From Lactifluus volemus (lineage: Eukaryota > Basidiomycota > Agaricomycetes > Russulales > Russulaceae), in NCBI GenBank assembly GCA_022376515.1, contig WTXI01000007.1:744001-808000 (forward strand): a stretch of DNA of 64,000 nt. Direction: 5' to 3'. The translations under genes were made by a program, and so were the position numbers. This document shows positions 17,165 to 31,444 of the stretch, piece by piece. Under the pieces are notes generated by a model. The model did not search any database and was not told the origin of the DNA. It saw only the letters and a program-made list of their open reading frames with translations. Position 1 is the stretch's first letter. Each line of letters starts with the position of its first letter.

Positions 17165-17983
17165 ATGACTGGCGCCGGCGCCCATGGATACAATCTTCGC
17201 TCTAAAGACAAGACCAAGGTGGAACATTACGACCGGTTTTCGAATCGTTCGATCCGTCGTCGTCGTCCATGGTACCTTCCACACCGCGTCGCCGACGTCC
17301 GTCCACATGGCATACAGGCAGAAAGGATATCAAGGTGGACCCGTCAGAAAGTGCGTTTTAAGTCCGGAACTGAGAATATTATATGCAGAGCACTGATGCA
17401 CCTTCCCTCAGACACGGACACCGCGGAGCTACGCGCTCCGGCACCAAAAACGCATACCTCCCTCACCCCTGACATTCCAAGACCCAGGAAGGGGATGGAA
17501 TCATCGGGGTTACAGGGGGATCCGTGCGTCTTCGGACGCGGGCGAGGAGACCCGCCGCGGCGACATCCGGGCTCGTCGAAGCACCTCTGCCGAGTTGGAA
17601 GCTGCACGGTTAGGAGTAGAACTGCAGCGTCGTCGGGATGCAAGAAGGATCCGTCGTGAGCAGAGGGCGAAGCGGTTGAGGATGGAGTCGTGGGCGCTGA
17701 CGCAGCGCGCAGCGCTTTTTAATCGCCAGGCGGATGAGTTGGACAAGTTGGCCGCCAAGAGAAAGATGAAGGAGGGTGGTACGTTTGACAATGACGACGA
17801 CGATTCCGAGTCCGAGTCCAGCGAGTTCAGCGAGTCCACCATGATGGGTGTGATGATGATGACGAGGAAGAGAGAGCGTCAGAGCGATCCGATACCTATG
17901 CTCCGACAGAGGTTTACTCAGAGTCGGAGCAACAAACGTGGGCGTTGATGTTTCAGCAACAAGGAGTTGCTCTGGGGACTTGA
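17165..17983 (+). CDS. Hypothetical charged coiled-coil protein
   Basis: I do not recognise this gene. An ATG at 17165 opens MTGAGAHGYNLRSKDKTK. From about 17520 a well-behaved helical, charged segment runs (RRSTSAELEAARLGVELQ, RRIRREQRAKRLR, RAALFNRQADELDKLAAK), then an acidic tail with Ser/Asp/Glu runs. Near 17840 the frame ending at 17948 competes with one reading GCDDDDEEERASERSDTYA and ending in QQTWALMFQQQ at 17983; a single missing base would join them. An intron near 17351-17388 is possible. It sits between the decayed and intact copies of the PhoD last exon, so it may have arrived with that duplication. Confidence 0.45.
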
Positions 17984-18209
17984 GGACTTGTGATAAAGAT
18001 TTGGACAAAGAACCGATTATGTACTCGTTTAGTTCAATCGATAATTTCAAGTTAGGCTTTCATTATCAACTCGTATCTTTGTGTCTTTAGGATGTCATCT
18101 GTTTAATTGAAACAACAAAAGGAGAAAAGGCTTGTTTGAAGTTAGGAAATTATTGTTGTCTTTGTTTTCATACACACCACCTCCTTTGTATAGTTAAACA
18201 GGATAGTGA

Positions 18210-18286
18210 CATATGTTACAGGTGTTTTGTCTTCACTGAATGGTGTTTGGGACTTCCTTACACCATTCAGCGAAGACAAACATATG
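18210..18286. repeat. Inverted repeat, 21-nt arms with one mismatch
   Basis: Arms 18226-18246 and 18260-18280 are reverse complements except for one A/C mismatch, with a 13-nt loop. CATATG flanks both sides (18210-18215 and 18281-18286). It lies in a 0.7-kb noncoding interval (17984-18700) with no other feature that I can see. It may be a MITE remnant or a structured RNA. Confidence 0.7.
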
Positions 18287-18762
18287 CAACACACATCACA
18301 ATTCCAGATATTTCACTTCCTCTACTCACTAATTTATCCATCCAAAGGCTGTGAGTCATAATGGTGCCTGACACGCAGCATAATTGTTCGTAAGTGAAAG
18401 CATTTGTCTAACAACGCGCATGTCGTGACGGTGAAACGACCGTGACTTTTCTCATCACGTGGTAATGCCAAAAAGCGCTTTCGATCACTTATCATCTTAT
18501 CACAGTTCATCGTCGAATCGATAACTTCAATCCTAAGCTGCCCATTACATCAGCGACTTAGGTCATGGTCAGACGACTTTTCTGACTGTCACGACTAGTC
18601 ACTGACTGGCACATCACTGGATCGTCTGGAGCGGGCACTCCTCGTCTTCGATAACCATTTCCTACATTGGTGTGAAGAACATCTCATCTACAAATTTTGA
18701 CGGACATTAGTATCGTAAATGTAATTCCGTTAGGTATCCTCGTATGTCGAAAAATGTACGCC

Positions 18763-21301
18763 TCAGAACCACCGATTGGGCGAGAGGCCGACGCGGTCAA
18801 GGATGTCTTTGAGACTGTCCGGTACAATAGAGCCAAGCGCGGTAGACGGCCTGAGCTTCACGGGTGTCGCATCTATTGGTAAGCTACAAGGGCAAAATGC
18901 GATTAACATACAAGGGCGGTAGGTGAAGAGGAACGACAAGAAAAAAATGCTCACTTGTAGGCGACCTTGCCATCGATCACGACTTCAAGGTTGAGTTTTG
19001 GGTGCTCAGGGTTACGCGTGTCAATCTCGATCGTAGACCTTTTACCAAAGTCAGAGAGATGTATCCGGCCAAGGGGAACGCGCACGCACCACTTGTAGTT
19101 CCCGATTGGCAAATATTTGATCACGCGCTCCATCGGCACCTCTTCCACCACCTCCTCTGGCGGACTATCCTCGTCTACGATGCGGAACCTTGTCCTCGGT
19201 ACGACCGCGTCGCTCGCCAGCCTCAACGTGCGCAAGAAAGGCACGTAAAACATGCTCATCGGGCTGGTCGAAAACTCCCGCACGACGTGTGCACCTGGGC
19301 CGACCTCACGCAACGAGTTGAACTCTATCGCCGCAAACTCGTGCCGATCACCCGATAGGAGGTACACGTTTGGAACCGTATGCAAAGCGGAAAGTAAGGA
19401 TGCCTTTTCGTAAGCGTACCCAGCCCAAGAGTCGGTCTCGGCATCATGGGTCCAAAGTGAGGTGAAGGGAACTGATGTGACGATAAACTTGAACGTCGCC
19501 GTTTGATTGACCTGGTGAGAAATATCGTAAACGTGATTGCTACGGGGGTTGTGACTTCACACACACACCTTCCCAAGCCACTCATATAGGGCACTCAGCT
19601 GGGCTTCACCAAGCATCGTTCGCGCAGCGGCCTCACCAGTGAGAGGGCTGCTCCGATACCGGCGCGTGTCCATTACAAAGAATGCAACATCCCCATAACG
19701 GAAGTCGAAGTAATTGTGTCCTGGAACATGGGGGTCGTAATTACCATTAGCATTGTAAATGCGAAACGCGTCATTAGCGTTTGCAAAGGGAGGCGTGTCG
19801 TTAGACTGGCCGACGTAATTGTTGATAATCTAACAATGAGAGTGAACAACGTCCAAGGCACCCTGACGGATGGACAATGCCGAACCTCATGGTCGTCATA
19901 TGCGTGGATAATGGCTAAGAGCAAAGAGTCGGACAAAGCAGGCTACGCGAGCATTCATGGACGTACGAAGTCGTTCGTAGACTTTGCGGAAGCTCGGGCT
20001 GTTGTAGTTGCGCCTATAGAGACGACGATAGGCATGTGTAGAATCGCCATGGTAGATTGGGACATCTGCGTATATAAAGTCACCCTATAGCGTGTCAGGG
20101 TGTTGTTGTGATGGATAAGGAGGATGTTGCGTACCAAGAACAGCATGAACTCTGTCGGCACGACGCCCTCAGCCCCAAGAGTGGCAGGTGTCACGCTCGC
20201 AACCGCAGAGTCCGACTTGATTGGGTCATCGTCTTGGAGGGGGATTAAAGGGCTCTCTTGCGTGTTGTCACTAGCATCGAAAAGCGTAGCAGTTCCTGAG
20301 GTGTCAACAACGGTGGGCTGAGTAAAGAGGTAATCAGCGAGGAGGTCAAAGCCCTTGATTCTGCCATTTCTGAAGGGGGCGTAAGGGAAGTTGGGTTTAA
20401 GACATGAAGATACCACGAAGCGGAAATGTGAACCTGTTGGAAGGCTGGGATCTGGAAAGGTACGGAAGCGGATGGGGGAAGGAGGGTAGGGCAAGATGGC
20501 CCTGTTTGTATCTGCCAAGGTGTCTAGAGGGAGAAAGCGAGTCAGATCACGATAGGTAGCTTCGCAATGGGGACAGCACATTCGTATTCTGTGGCGGGCC
20601 AGAGCTTGGTCAGCCTGGTAGTGTTTGTCCAATCAAATTCAGAGTCCAGACGGAGGGTGGGGCCATCTGCCCATGGCTCGGCAGCGGTAGCCATTGCGGG
20701 ACGCCAAAGGATGAGGACATTACGATCGGTCACGTTGGCATGAGAAAGAGGATACCGGATGACGACTTTGGCACCATCTGGATAAACTGCACCAAGTCGA
20801 GTAAAGGTGACGTCGGTGGCGGAATAGATGACAGGAGCGAAGACAAAGTCTGCGGCGAATAAAAGGAGGAGGGTATTAATGGACCAAGTTATGATTGTCG
20901 TGAGACGAGTTGTGGGAAGAGAGAATAGTAGTTCCCAGATAACGTCACTGTTGCTATTGCACTTTTGAAAGGGGTGAGGATGATGGTAGCCAGTATGGTA
21001 AAATGAAGAGGGCATGCCTTGTTTGTAGTTGTCTGTGAAGATGGCTTGTCCTGATTAGCATCCTTGGAGGGTGGATGTGAAGGGCGAAGCCCAATGGGGA
21101 TGGTTGCGGTATAAGCGAGATAAAGGCCTGGAAGCAAGTATTTAAACCATCGAGCGGGACCCTATACAATCAAAAAAATCAGGACAAGTCAAAGAGAGAG
21201 AATGAAAATGAGAAACTGACAACTCTCAGAAAGAGATAAGTGGATAAGCGCAATGAAGACGAAAAGATGGCACCGAAAGACAGTGGCCAACTCGGCGACA
21301 T
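18763..21301 (-). CDS. PhoD-like metallophosphatase, membrane-anchored
   Basis: Fungal member of the PhoD alkaline phosphatase family with N-terminal membrane segments (LPGLYLAYTATIPIGL and INTLLLLFAADFVFAPV). The PhoD N-domain (FTRLGAVYPDGAKVVIRYP, RFVVSSCLKPNFPYAP) and the metallophosphatase core follow: GDFIYADVPIYHGD across an intron, YRRNYNSPSFRKVYERL, IIHAYDDHEIINNYVGQSND, FDFRYGDVAFFVMDTRRYR, FIVTSVPFTSLWTHDAETD, LLSGDRHEFAAIEF. The C-terminus is ALGSIVPDSLKDILDRVG...RWF. Several short introns have consistent phases. The start at 21301 (MSPSWPLSFGAIF) is inferred from a plausible donor and the acceptor just before GPARWFKYLLPG. No frame breaks are needed. Start codons of this gene and MIC19 are 121 bp apart. 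Confidence 0.87.
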
Positions 21302-21365
21302 GTTGGGTCAGGTCAAGACACAAAACGAGACGAGACGAGATGAGCAACCCACATCGCTACCATAT

Positions 21366-21373
21366 TCACGTGA
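21366..21373. promoter_or_regulatory. TCACGTGA palindrome in PhoD/MIC19 shared promoter
   Basis: An 8-bp palindrome with an E-box core, in the 121-bp gap between the divergent PhoD-like and MIC19 starts. It is the same core as the palindrome between RPT1 and VMA1. Regulator binding is inference. Confidence 0.4.
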
Positions 21374-21422
21374 CTAAATTATACTTTGTTACTTGTAAAG
21401 TGCTGTATAGCCTGCTCAACCA

Positions 21423-22141
21423 ATGGGTGCATCACAATCAAAACAGAACAACGAACAAGTGTTCTACAACCCCGTACCAATCCAGGTAACACCCCAACCT
21501 TTTTTTTCGTCTTCTAAAAACAACTCTGAAAAAAAAAACCAAGGTATCTTCAGAGTTGGCCAACCAACTCTCGGACACAAATTTATCGTCGCCTCAAGTC
21601 AGCCCCGCTCGCCACGCCCTCCTCGACGCAAACGTGCGAGCCAGAATCGATGCCGAAATGGCGCGTTTACAAGAGGGCGACGATGAGCTCCGTCGGGCCC
21701 TCCAACTCGCGCTCGAGCGCGAGAACATCAATCGCGAGCGTAGTGACGATGCGACTACGGGGATCGAAGAAGAACATGGAAATGTGAAAAATTCGACCGT
21801 GCTTCTCGAGGATTTAGAAGAGGTCCGTCAAAAAGTGGACCGGTATCGTGCACGGACGAGCTTGGTGGATCATCCCCAAGTCAAGATGGCGAGCGAGGCA
21901 GTCGCCTCCTGTTATCGGTTGGTCGCTCACATTGCAAAAATCTGTCCACTTTGAAAGCGAAACACTGATCTCATTTCCTTTCTTATAGAGCAAACTTGAC
22001 GACGACGCTCAATTGTTGGTCAGAAGTGGCTGCCTTTCGCAATGCGGTGGCAAAGCTGGAGCAGGTCTGCGGTTTCCTCCTCGCTAGCTTGCTAAATGCT
22101 GATCCGGTCATTTCTAGCAATATGTCGACTCGTTACGGTAG
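21423..22141 (+). CDS. MIC19: MICOS complex subunit Mic19-like (DUF1690)
   Basis: Peripheral inner-membrane protein of the mitochondrial contact site and cristae organising system. Four exons: 21423-21485, 21544-21917, 21989-22064 and 22118-22141, ending KLEQQYVDSLR. The start MGASQSKQ carries a Gly-2 typical of N-myristoylated Mic19/CHCHD3. Then come VFYNPVPIQ, NQLSD, a charged helical domain (RARIDAEMARLQEGDDELRRAL, EVRQKVDRYRAR) and a short C-terminal segment with two cysteines (SCYRANLTTTLNCW), consistent with a reduced CHCH motif. The name rests on these recalled features. Confidence 0.78.
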
Positions 22142-22364
22142 TAGATTAGATGTCCTATCGTTCAAACCAAAAAAAGGGCTTTACACACACCATCGCTCTA
22201 CGTCTGTTCCAGAAAACTTTGGGCAGCCCTCGTCAACAACCTTTTAATTCAAAAGAGTACTAGGCTTGGCTCCGCTGTTGGAAACGCATCGCTTTCACCC
22301 TTGACCACCTATGGTCTTCTGTAAGATTAACAAAAGTGCCTTCGAATTAAGGGATGTAGTCCAG

Positions 22365-22510
22365 GCTCTCGATTACAATACAAGAAACACACGATCTTTG
22401 GACGCGTTCTGTCTGGGCTGGAAACGGTGCACGCGATCGAGAACGTGAAGACGAATAAGCCGGATAAGCTGTATGAGGATATCAAGATCACTAACGTCGA
22501 TATCGAATGA
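22365..22510 (+). pseudogene. Orphan 3' exon of a cyclophilin-type peptidyl-prolyl isomerase
   Basis: Reads KKHTIFGRVLSGLETVHAIE then VKTNKPDKLYEDIKITNVDIE and a stop at 22510, preceded by a possible acceptor (CAAG at about 22375-22380). This is the C-terminal end of a cyclophilin of the WD-associated or Ppil type. The catalytic FHR, QGGD and GSQFFI motifs are absent in the roughly 220 bp back to MIC19. I see it as a fragment from duplication or rearrangement rather than a working enzyme. Confidence 0.65.
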
Positions 22511-22864
22511 GTCTGACGCGCGTAATCCACTCTTTTGCGTAACGGTATCTTTTGGGCCAGCGCTTGTACATCACGTCTCGAGCTTTCCAGACACGGCCAT
22601 AACTAGATTCTGGTCATGAGACATCAGTATCGTGCGCTCGTTCGTCACTGCCTCGACCAGTCCAGACCGTTTACGTGGGACTGGATGGGCAAAACCTTCT
22701 GGGTGTGAGTTTATACATCTCTGGGGCGGCCTGCAGATGTCATCTATTCCTTGAATTGCTTTCCAAATGTATCCAATATCTTGCACTACATTTGTACAGG
22801 ACCACCGAGCATGATATGAAAGAGAGAGAAAGAGAAGGAATGGAGAAGCCCTCAGCCAGGGATT

Positions 22865-24077
22865 TCATTCATACACTTCCTCTGGCTCCGTCATGCCGTC
22901 ATCGTTAAGATCATCCCATGGCACATCGGTTTCCTCCCACCAGATATGCGTTTGAGCACGCATAGATAGATGCCGTCGTGCCGACTTGAGAGCAAAGAGC
23001 GGGGTATACGACCCGCTTGCTCGGTATACGGAGTGACAGGTGCCAGAAGTGCCCTGGGAAGACCAGATGAACGGCGCTTGTGGGGGCCTATTGACCCCTG
23101 GAGTTGGACGGTTCAGGTTCGCGTGCAGGCTAATTGTAACTTGCTCGCTCGCTGAAAGAGAAAAGAAGCGCGACGGGTTTTTAACTCTTTGACGAGAGCC
23201 GTCGTCAACAAGACAACTCACTTTTGTTAGAGAGGTACATGAAGAAACCGGGCGACTTGTACACCTTATATATTACCGACTTTCCCTCGAGAGCAGGGAA
23301 GCGGCGCTTGAGAGCTTCTTTGAAGAATCCCTTGGGGACGATGCTCGGTCTTGGACTATGCATCACCACGACTGCGCCACGCCTCGCGTTGAACTGCCAC
23401 TGATGCGTAAAGACGAGGCCTGGTGCGGGGTTTCTGTAAATTTCCGATTTCGGATGAGGAAGATATCATTGGTGGTGGACAGGGACAGATGTGAAACAAA
23501 AGAACGCTTACGCTGCCACTTCGGCTGGGACAGGCTTTTCCCGCACTTCGTATGAGTGGATATACTCATCAGGTTCGGCTTTCTCAACGAGAGGATACTG
23601 ATCGGCGAGGGGTTTAATCTCCGGATGTGTGTAGATATTACCCTCCGTCATCCACTCTCCAGTCTTTTTGTCTATGGTGCCAAACTCGCCAGCCTGTTGT
23701 TGGTGTTATAGTGATAGATGGATCAAGCGAAATGAACACCATACGAGAATGATATTTGAAGGGTCCCAGTTGGGCCACCTATAGTCGGCCTCTTTTATCA
23801 GGTCGACAAACTTGCGCTGAGAACGTTTTTTGGGCCACGGGTAAGCTGACATTGTGGTGAAAGTATCAAGCAGCGAGGGCGGGACTTCTATAGTATACGA
23901 GGGTTCCTTCGAAAGCAGAGATGAAGCAAGGAAGCTTGTAGAAAGGTTTCTCTTCCTCTCGAGGGCGTTTTCTGAGCCAAGATTATCCGCCAGTCTTTTT
24001 GATAATGTGGCTACTTTAGTCCGAGGCGTCTCAGTTTCCGAATCGCCATTGCGAGTAGAAAACCAGTCTGAGTCCAT
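22865..24077 (-). CDS. Agaricomycete protein of unknown function (family B)
   Basis: No function known to me. Starts MDSDWFSTRNGDSETETPR and continues with SAYPWPKKRSQRKFVDLI, YRWPNWDPSNIIL, then across an intron AGEFGTIDKKTGEW, EGNIYTHPEIKPLADQYP, GAVVVMHSPRPSIVPKGFF, VIYIVYKSPGFFMYLSNK, SGSYTPLFALKSARRH and an acidic end VPWDDLNDDGMTEPEEVYE. I recall this pattern (WPxWDP, GxFGxIDKxTGEF, VPWDxLDDDG) as a widespread, multi-copy, uncharacterised family in mushroom-forming fungi. At least four short introns are evident. No signal peptide or membrane segment is obvious. It lies directly downstream of gene A on the same strand, with ends that nearly touch. Confidence 0.7.
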
Positions 24078-25473
24078 GAGACGATACCTTCACTACGGGG
24101 TTCATGCAGCTGTAATACTGTTTACACTCACCACATTGAGCCTGGTATATCTTCGGCTTGCGGTCTTGGAGGTGACCGATAATTGTATCTGGCTGGAGAT
24201 CTTCCAGTGACTGGAAGAGTGAGCATGGTGGTACAATCAACAAATATGTCAACATACAGTACCATCAACGCACACAAGGTCATTATCATGAATAATACCC
24301 ATGTCGCATTCTGGTGACTGCTGCAAGATATCGTTAGAGTTGGACGCACTGGGACGGGAGTCCAAGATCTCACTGTAGAGAGATAATCTAGAAGAGTGTA
24401 GAGGGGATCCTGATACTTCGAAGAGTCAAATAAAGTAAAAGGGTGATAAATGAATAGCTTTACGTTTGTAGTTTCAGGAATAGTTATAAGCTGCGTGTCG
24501 AATTCAGCGTCGTGTTCACCTGAATCCTCGGTTGGATCCGCTGCCCCTCGAAGCTTCGGCAACACCTTCATAAATCGGGTAACACGGAAACCTCGAACGA
24601 ATATGCACCGATTCTCTGGCAAATTCTGGTATGATTCCATGAGGTTAGATACTGTCCGCAAGAGAAAGGTAAGAAGCGTACATGACCACTTGGACCACGT
24701 TTGATCGTCACTCCTCGAGTATTACGCGGGAACAGCCACTCTATATTGACACCTGAAAAATCACTAGTAGTGGTAACGCCGAAGGACACATTTTCCCCCC
24801 TCTGGCTCTCCGAGAACGCCACATTGGTCGTTGATCTCGCAAGGTCACGTCCGGTGACTAAAATGACGTCCTCCATACGGCTTATTCCTAAGCCAAGGTC
24901 CCGAGCGAATGCAAACCAAACGTCAATATGCTTGATTATCCACTTTGCAAAATCTCCCTCAGCCATGGAGTCCGCACTTTGAGCTGGCACTGGAAGAGAT
25001 AAGACTGCACCCTGCCTTGTAGAGCATGAAAACGTGACATTTGGAGGTTCCGGCCTTAGAATTGAAGAGATTAGTAACAGGAACACATGTAGAGGTAACC
25101 CATATTACTCCAAGGCAAGTATTCCAAGTTCATCAGACTCAACTGTGACTCCCCTGGAGCAAAAGTCATTAGGATCGAGTGTGCTCGGTAAGATATGCGT
25201 GTCCATGTTGGGTTCTAATGGGGTGTGGTATTCCGGAACGCGGGAGCTTTGTTTCGGATGTCCTTCGGGGAGTAGAGCGTTGAAAAGACGGTGGAATCTG
25301 CCTTTGCGAATGAAACCAACGTCACCCACTTCCACGTAACCGTAAAGTCCCCCTGAGTCTGGCTCCCATAGGGCATGCCCATGAGTAGGATATTTAGACC
25401 CAAGCTCGTCACGGAAAATGTTGTAGTTCATCACTATTAGGGAGGAGGAAGTAGGGAGGGAATTACTGGGCAC
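24031..25473 (-). CDS. Agaricomycete protein of unknown function (family A)
   Basis: Unknown function. N-terminal part reads HALWEPDSGGLYGYVEVGDV then FIRKGRFHRLFNALLPEGHP and FCSRGVTVESDELGILALE. The middle has CSTRQGAVLSLPVPAQ, FAKWIIKHIDVWFAFARDLG and ILVTGRDLARSTTNVAFSES; the C-terminal half has ETTNVKLFIYHPFTL and PLYTLLDYLS. I recall the combination WEP..GDVGFI..G.F.RLFN and VTG.DL as another large uncharacterised family of agaric genomes, frequently next to each other in tandem. The C-terminal exon structure is uncertain. One reading runs SLEDLQPDTIIGHL to a stop at 24031 and would overlap the start of gene B in another frame. Confidence 0.65.
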
Positions 25474-26240
25474 ATCGAAGAGCGACCTACAGTACGCGGG
25501 CCATCTTAGGGCGCTATCACACGGTATCCTAATGTGGCTCGTGCTTTCGTCTCGTCCTATATTCCGAGAACGCCGAGAAGCCCAAGATCACATGACTCCA
25601 ATGGCCCCACCTGAGCGGCTGCGCGGCCTGCGTCAACATGCTACAGAGAAAGCAAAACAAAACGAAGTGGAAAAAAAAGGTGGCAAAGCTTGAGTGTCAA
25701 GACAAAGGAAACCAAAAAGCCAAAAAGCCAAAAAAAAAGTCAAAAGAGGAAACACATAGCGACGATGCTCGCAAAGTGGGTTCATGCCCGGAAAATCTTA
25801 TTTAGAGTCCTGTAATTTTATAGTAACTTATTACTAGGACTAGGATTACAAGGTGGGCCAACAACAAAAGACGCGTTAAAAGTCATCAATTCATTTACAT
25901 AAAACTAAAACTATCGTAACGTCCATCATAACTTATGGAAGAGGCATATACGCCACTCTAGCCTCTAATACGCCGAGTCCTAAAAGTTCGTCAAGTAGTC
26001 TGTCCACTTATTATCAGATAAATTTAAGCAATGATAAAACATAGCTTGGCGGGCACGGCCGGCCAGCTGAAAAGCTGTCCTGTCGGCTCTTGCTAAGACC
26101 ACAGAAAAAAATGAAGAGGAAAAAAGTAAAAGGCAAAAACATACAAACAAGAAAGCTCGTACTCGGTACGGGCACCAATGTTAATATCGTTCTGCACCTT
26201 CCAGCAATGAGGGAGGGAGGGAAGGGGGCGTGTGCATCGC
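25474..26240. other. Intergenic, A-rich low complexity
   Basis: Between the unknown family A gene and the 3' end of the next minus-strand gene. It contains an A-rich, imperfectly repeated stretch at 25640-25750 (units such as AAAAAGCC). I find no coding signal or RNA gene. Confidence 0.6.
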
Positions 26241-27730
26241 TCAATCATCATTATTCGAGTATACCGAAACCGAACTGAGCGTCGATGTCCGCCGCTTGCT
26301 GGACGCTATCGTGCCCACCACGCTCTTGTGACGACGTGCGAACGAGTCAAAGAACCCACGACGCACACGTGGTTCGCCACTAGCCGTCGAATACTGCGAC
26401 GCCGTGCTCGCCACTGACGGTACCGAGGGTCGCAATGACACAGGATCGGTAGACAGAAACTCTGGTGGTGCGGGTGGAGGTGGGGGTAAGGGAACAGATG
26501 CGTTCTTCGCTCGCGGCATGATCACAGGTCGATCGGCTGGTGAGGGCAGTACCGAATTTCGCAATGGAGATCTGACCCACGTGGACGCTGTCGGAAGTGG
26601 TGCCGCAGGCGTTGAAAGAACTTGCTCTGGTGATGGCAATGATGACGTTGATGAAGGCGACTCGGAAGGCGAAGGCGATGGCTCGGAGGAAGCGGGAGAG
26701 GGTAACGCAGAGGCAGCGGTGGTGATGATGGCTGGCAGTGGTAGAATGACGAGCGGCAATGTGGTCCTGCTGCTGGAGGGTGTCGGCGCAGACGTGGACG
26801 CTTGTAAAGGACTCAAGCTGCCGCCCCTAGGTGGCGGGGAAAGCCGCGGCCTCGGCTTTAGTGGTAGTATTGCGGGGGTGGGGGACTGCGTGCGGATGTC
26901 AAGTGATGATATGTCATGCTCGGGGGACGGCGATGACTTTGGTGGTAGTGGTGGTGGTGGTAGTGGTGATAGCGCCTGTTGCGTCACAGGTATTGGGTAG
27001 TCCCGTGGTGACATGTGAGCGCGCGTACGCAAGGGGGTGGGCGTAGGCGACGGCGGGCGTCTATACCCCACCAATTTCATCTTTTCCTCTCGCGGTTGGC
27101 TGCTCTCACGTATCTCATGGGTCACCAATAACGGCGCCGTAGCCGATGAACTCGTCGACGGTATCTCTTCGAGAACGGCAGAGGGTGATTTTTCCCTCAT
27201 GCTTTCGTCTGCTGCTGCTGGTGATGCCAACTCGGTCAGCGATGCGTCGGTTTGTTGGTTTGCAGGAGTCGGTGTGCGTGCAAGGAAGGTCACCCTGCGG
27301 CTGTCCGGGTTGAGGGTGAACATGGGACGGTACTCCGACTGCGGATTATATCCCGACGCCGCGTTGCGCCTCGTATTCTCACGCACGGTGAGTATATCTT
27401 GCTGTAAAGGGATGGACGCGCCCAACAACGCATGATCGTCAGAAGACGACGAATGGGATGGACTGTAGAACGCACCGCTTCCTTTAGTCGCCGCCGCTCG
27501 GTACGTTTAATCACGCGACCCCAGTATTTCCATATGAGCACGAGTATCACCGCGATTGCCACACCACCGGCAAAGCCACCCACGACTTGGCCGATGGGAA
27601 TTGAAGAAGAGGAGGAAGGGGCATTTCCCGAGATCTGCACGCCCGACGTTGCTGAGCTCGAGCTCGAAACTAGGGTAACGGTGACGACTTTAACTGAAGA
27701 AACAGGACCGGCGGATGGCCGTGGTGCCAT
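26241..27730 (-). CDS. Single-pass membrane protein, Ser-rich ectodomain and long Pro/Ser cytosolic tail
   Basis: Fungal protein of the Mid2/WSC-like architecture, with no catalytic domain. The extracellular part is short and Ser/Thr-rich (SSSSSATSG, NAPSSSSSIP). One transmembrane helix follows (QVVGGFAGGVAIAVILVLIW), then a basic stop-transfer (RVIKRTERRRLKEA). A tail of about 400 residues is rich in Pro/Ser, ending FFDSFARRHKSVVGTIASSKR and SVYSNNDD. The two frames join only if one base is missing near 27470 (GTGCG|TTCTAC, giving VRFYSPSHSSSSDDH). No obvious signal peptide precedes the helix from the ATG at 27730, so an upstream exon is possible. Function as a surface sensor is a guess. Confidence 0.6.
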
Positions 27731-27949
27731 ATGGTGAAGTGAAAGGATGAAACGGGTGGTTCAGAGAGGAATGGAACGAAGTAGAGGAGGGCTAGACGGG
27801 AGGGAGGGATGGTAGAGGGAAGGAGGATGGAGGGCAAGGGGAGCCCGATGGTGAGACGTCTGAGGAGGAGGGATCGACTCTTAGGGAATGGACCGCCACA
27901 CACAGGGTTTGAACAGCTGTCAGGTTTCAATTTATTATCATATCTCGGC

Positions 27950-28260
27950 AGGAGGTTGGACTTTCGGATGTAACAAAAAAAAGGGGATAATATAGCGCTT
28001 AGTTCACTCATGTCGTTACTTTTTGACACTTCCTCAGCCCTCGGAACGTTGAACCATTCACGGCCACCCACGATGACCGGGACGTCGTTTGATGTAATCG
28101 ATTCTCGACGCATGATCGCCACGCTCCTCTCGTTCTCTGATTGATTGTTGCTGTACTCGTGACCACACCTCGAGGTCTCCTCTCCGCGGAGTTCAGTGAA
28201 AGTGACAACGACAGTAATTCGACATGTTCACAGTACTAAAGTGTACCTGAGTCGTTCAAA
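27950..28260 (-). other. Open frame of uncertain status
   Basis: On the minus strand one frame reads openly through SENERSVAIMRRESITSNDV, VIVGGREWFNVPRAEEVSK and SELSAILSPFF. I do not recognise it. It could be a 5' exon of the membrane protein gene just downstream or a short separate gene. The rest of 27731-28484 shows nothing else. Confidence 0.3.
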
Positions 28261-28484
28261 AGTTGAGTTTGTCCCTGGAAATCAACTTGAGACTCAAAAC
28301 GTGACCCGATGAATGTGTGTTCGGAATTAGTTCGCCTCTTGTCACTAAGCTGACCGATCGAAACAGGATCATTTAACCTTTTTGCTCTTATGGAAGTGGT
28401 GGTGTGACCTCTCTCCTCGCCGATTTGACCGCGATGATAGTGATACCGTCATACATTATCGCCGTACTGTAGCAGTGTATAGCA

Positions 28485-31310
<2,826 letters not shown>

Positions 31311-31444
31311 ACTGTAAGTTGCTCGCTCGACACGCCCGGCCCGGAAGTGGTCATAGCTTGCCTGGTTTGGAATTTTAATCTCCGCATAAATTTCAATGTC
31401 AGCATATTTGATTTCTGATTTTATCTTATCAGAAAAACAAAAAG

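Noticed and set aside
26404..27000. Long plus-strand open frame rich in Gly/Asp
   Set aside because: It is the antisense of the Pro/Ser-rich tail of the membrane protein gene; codon pattern favours the minus strand.
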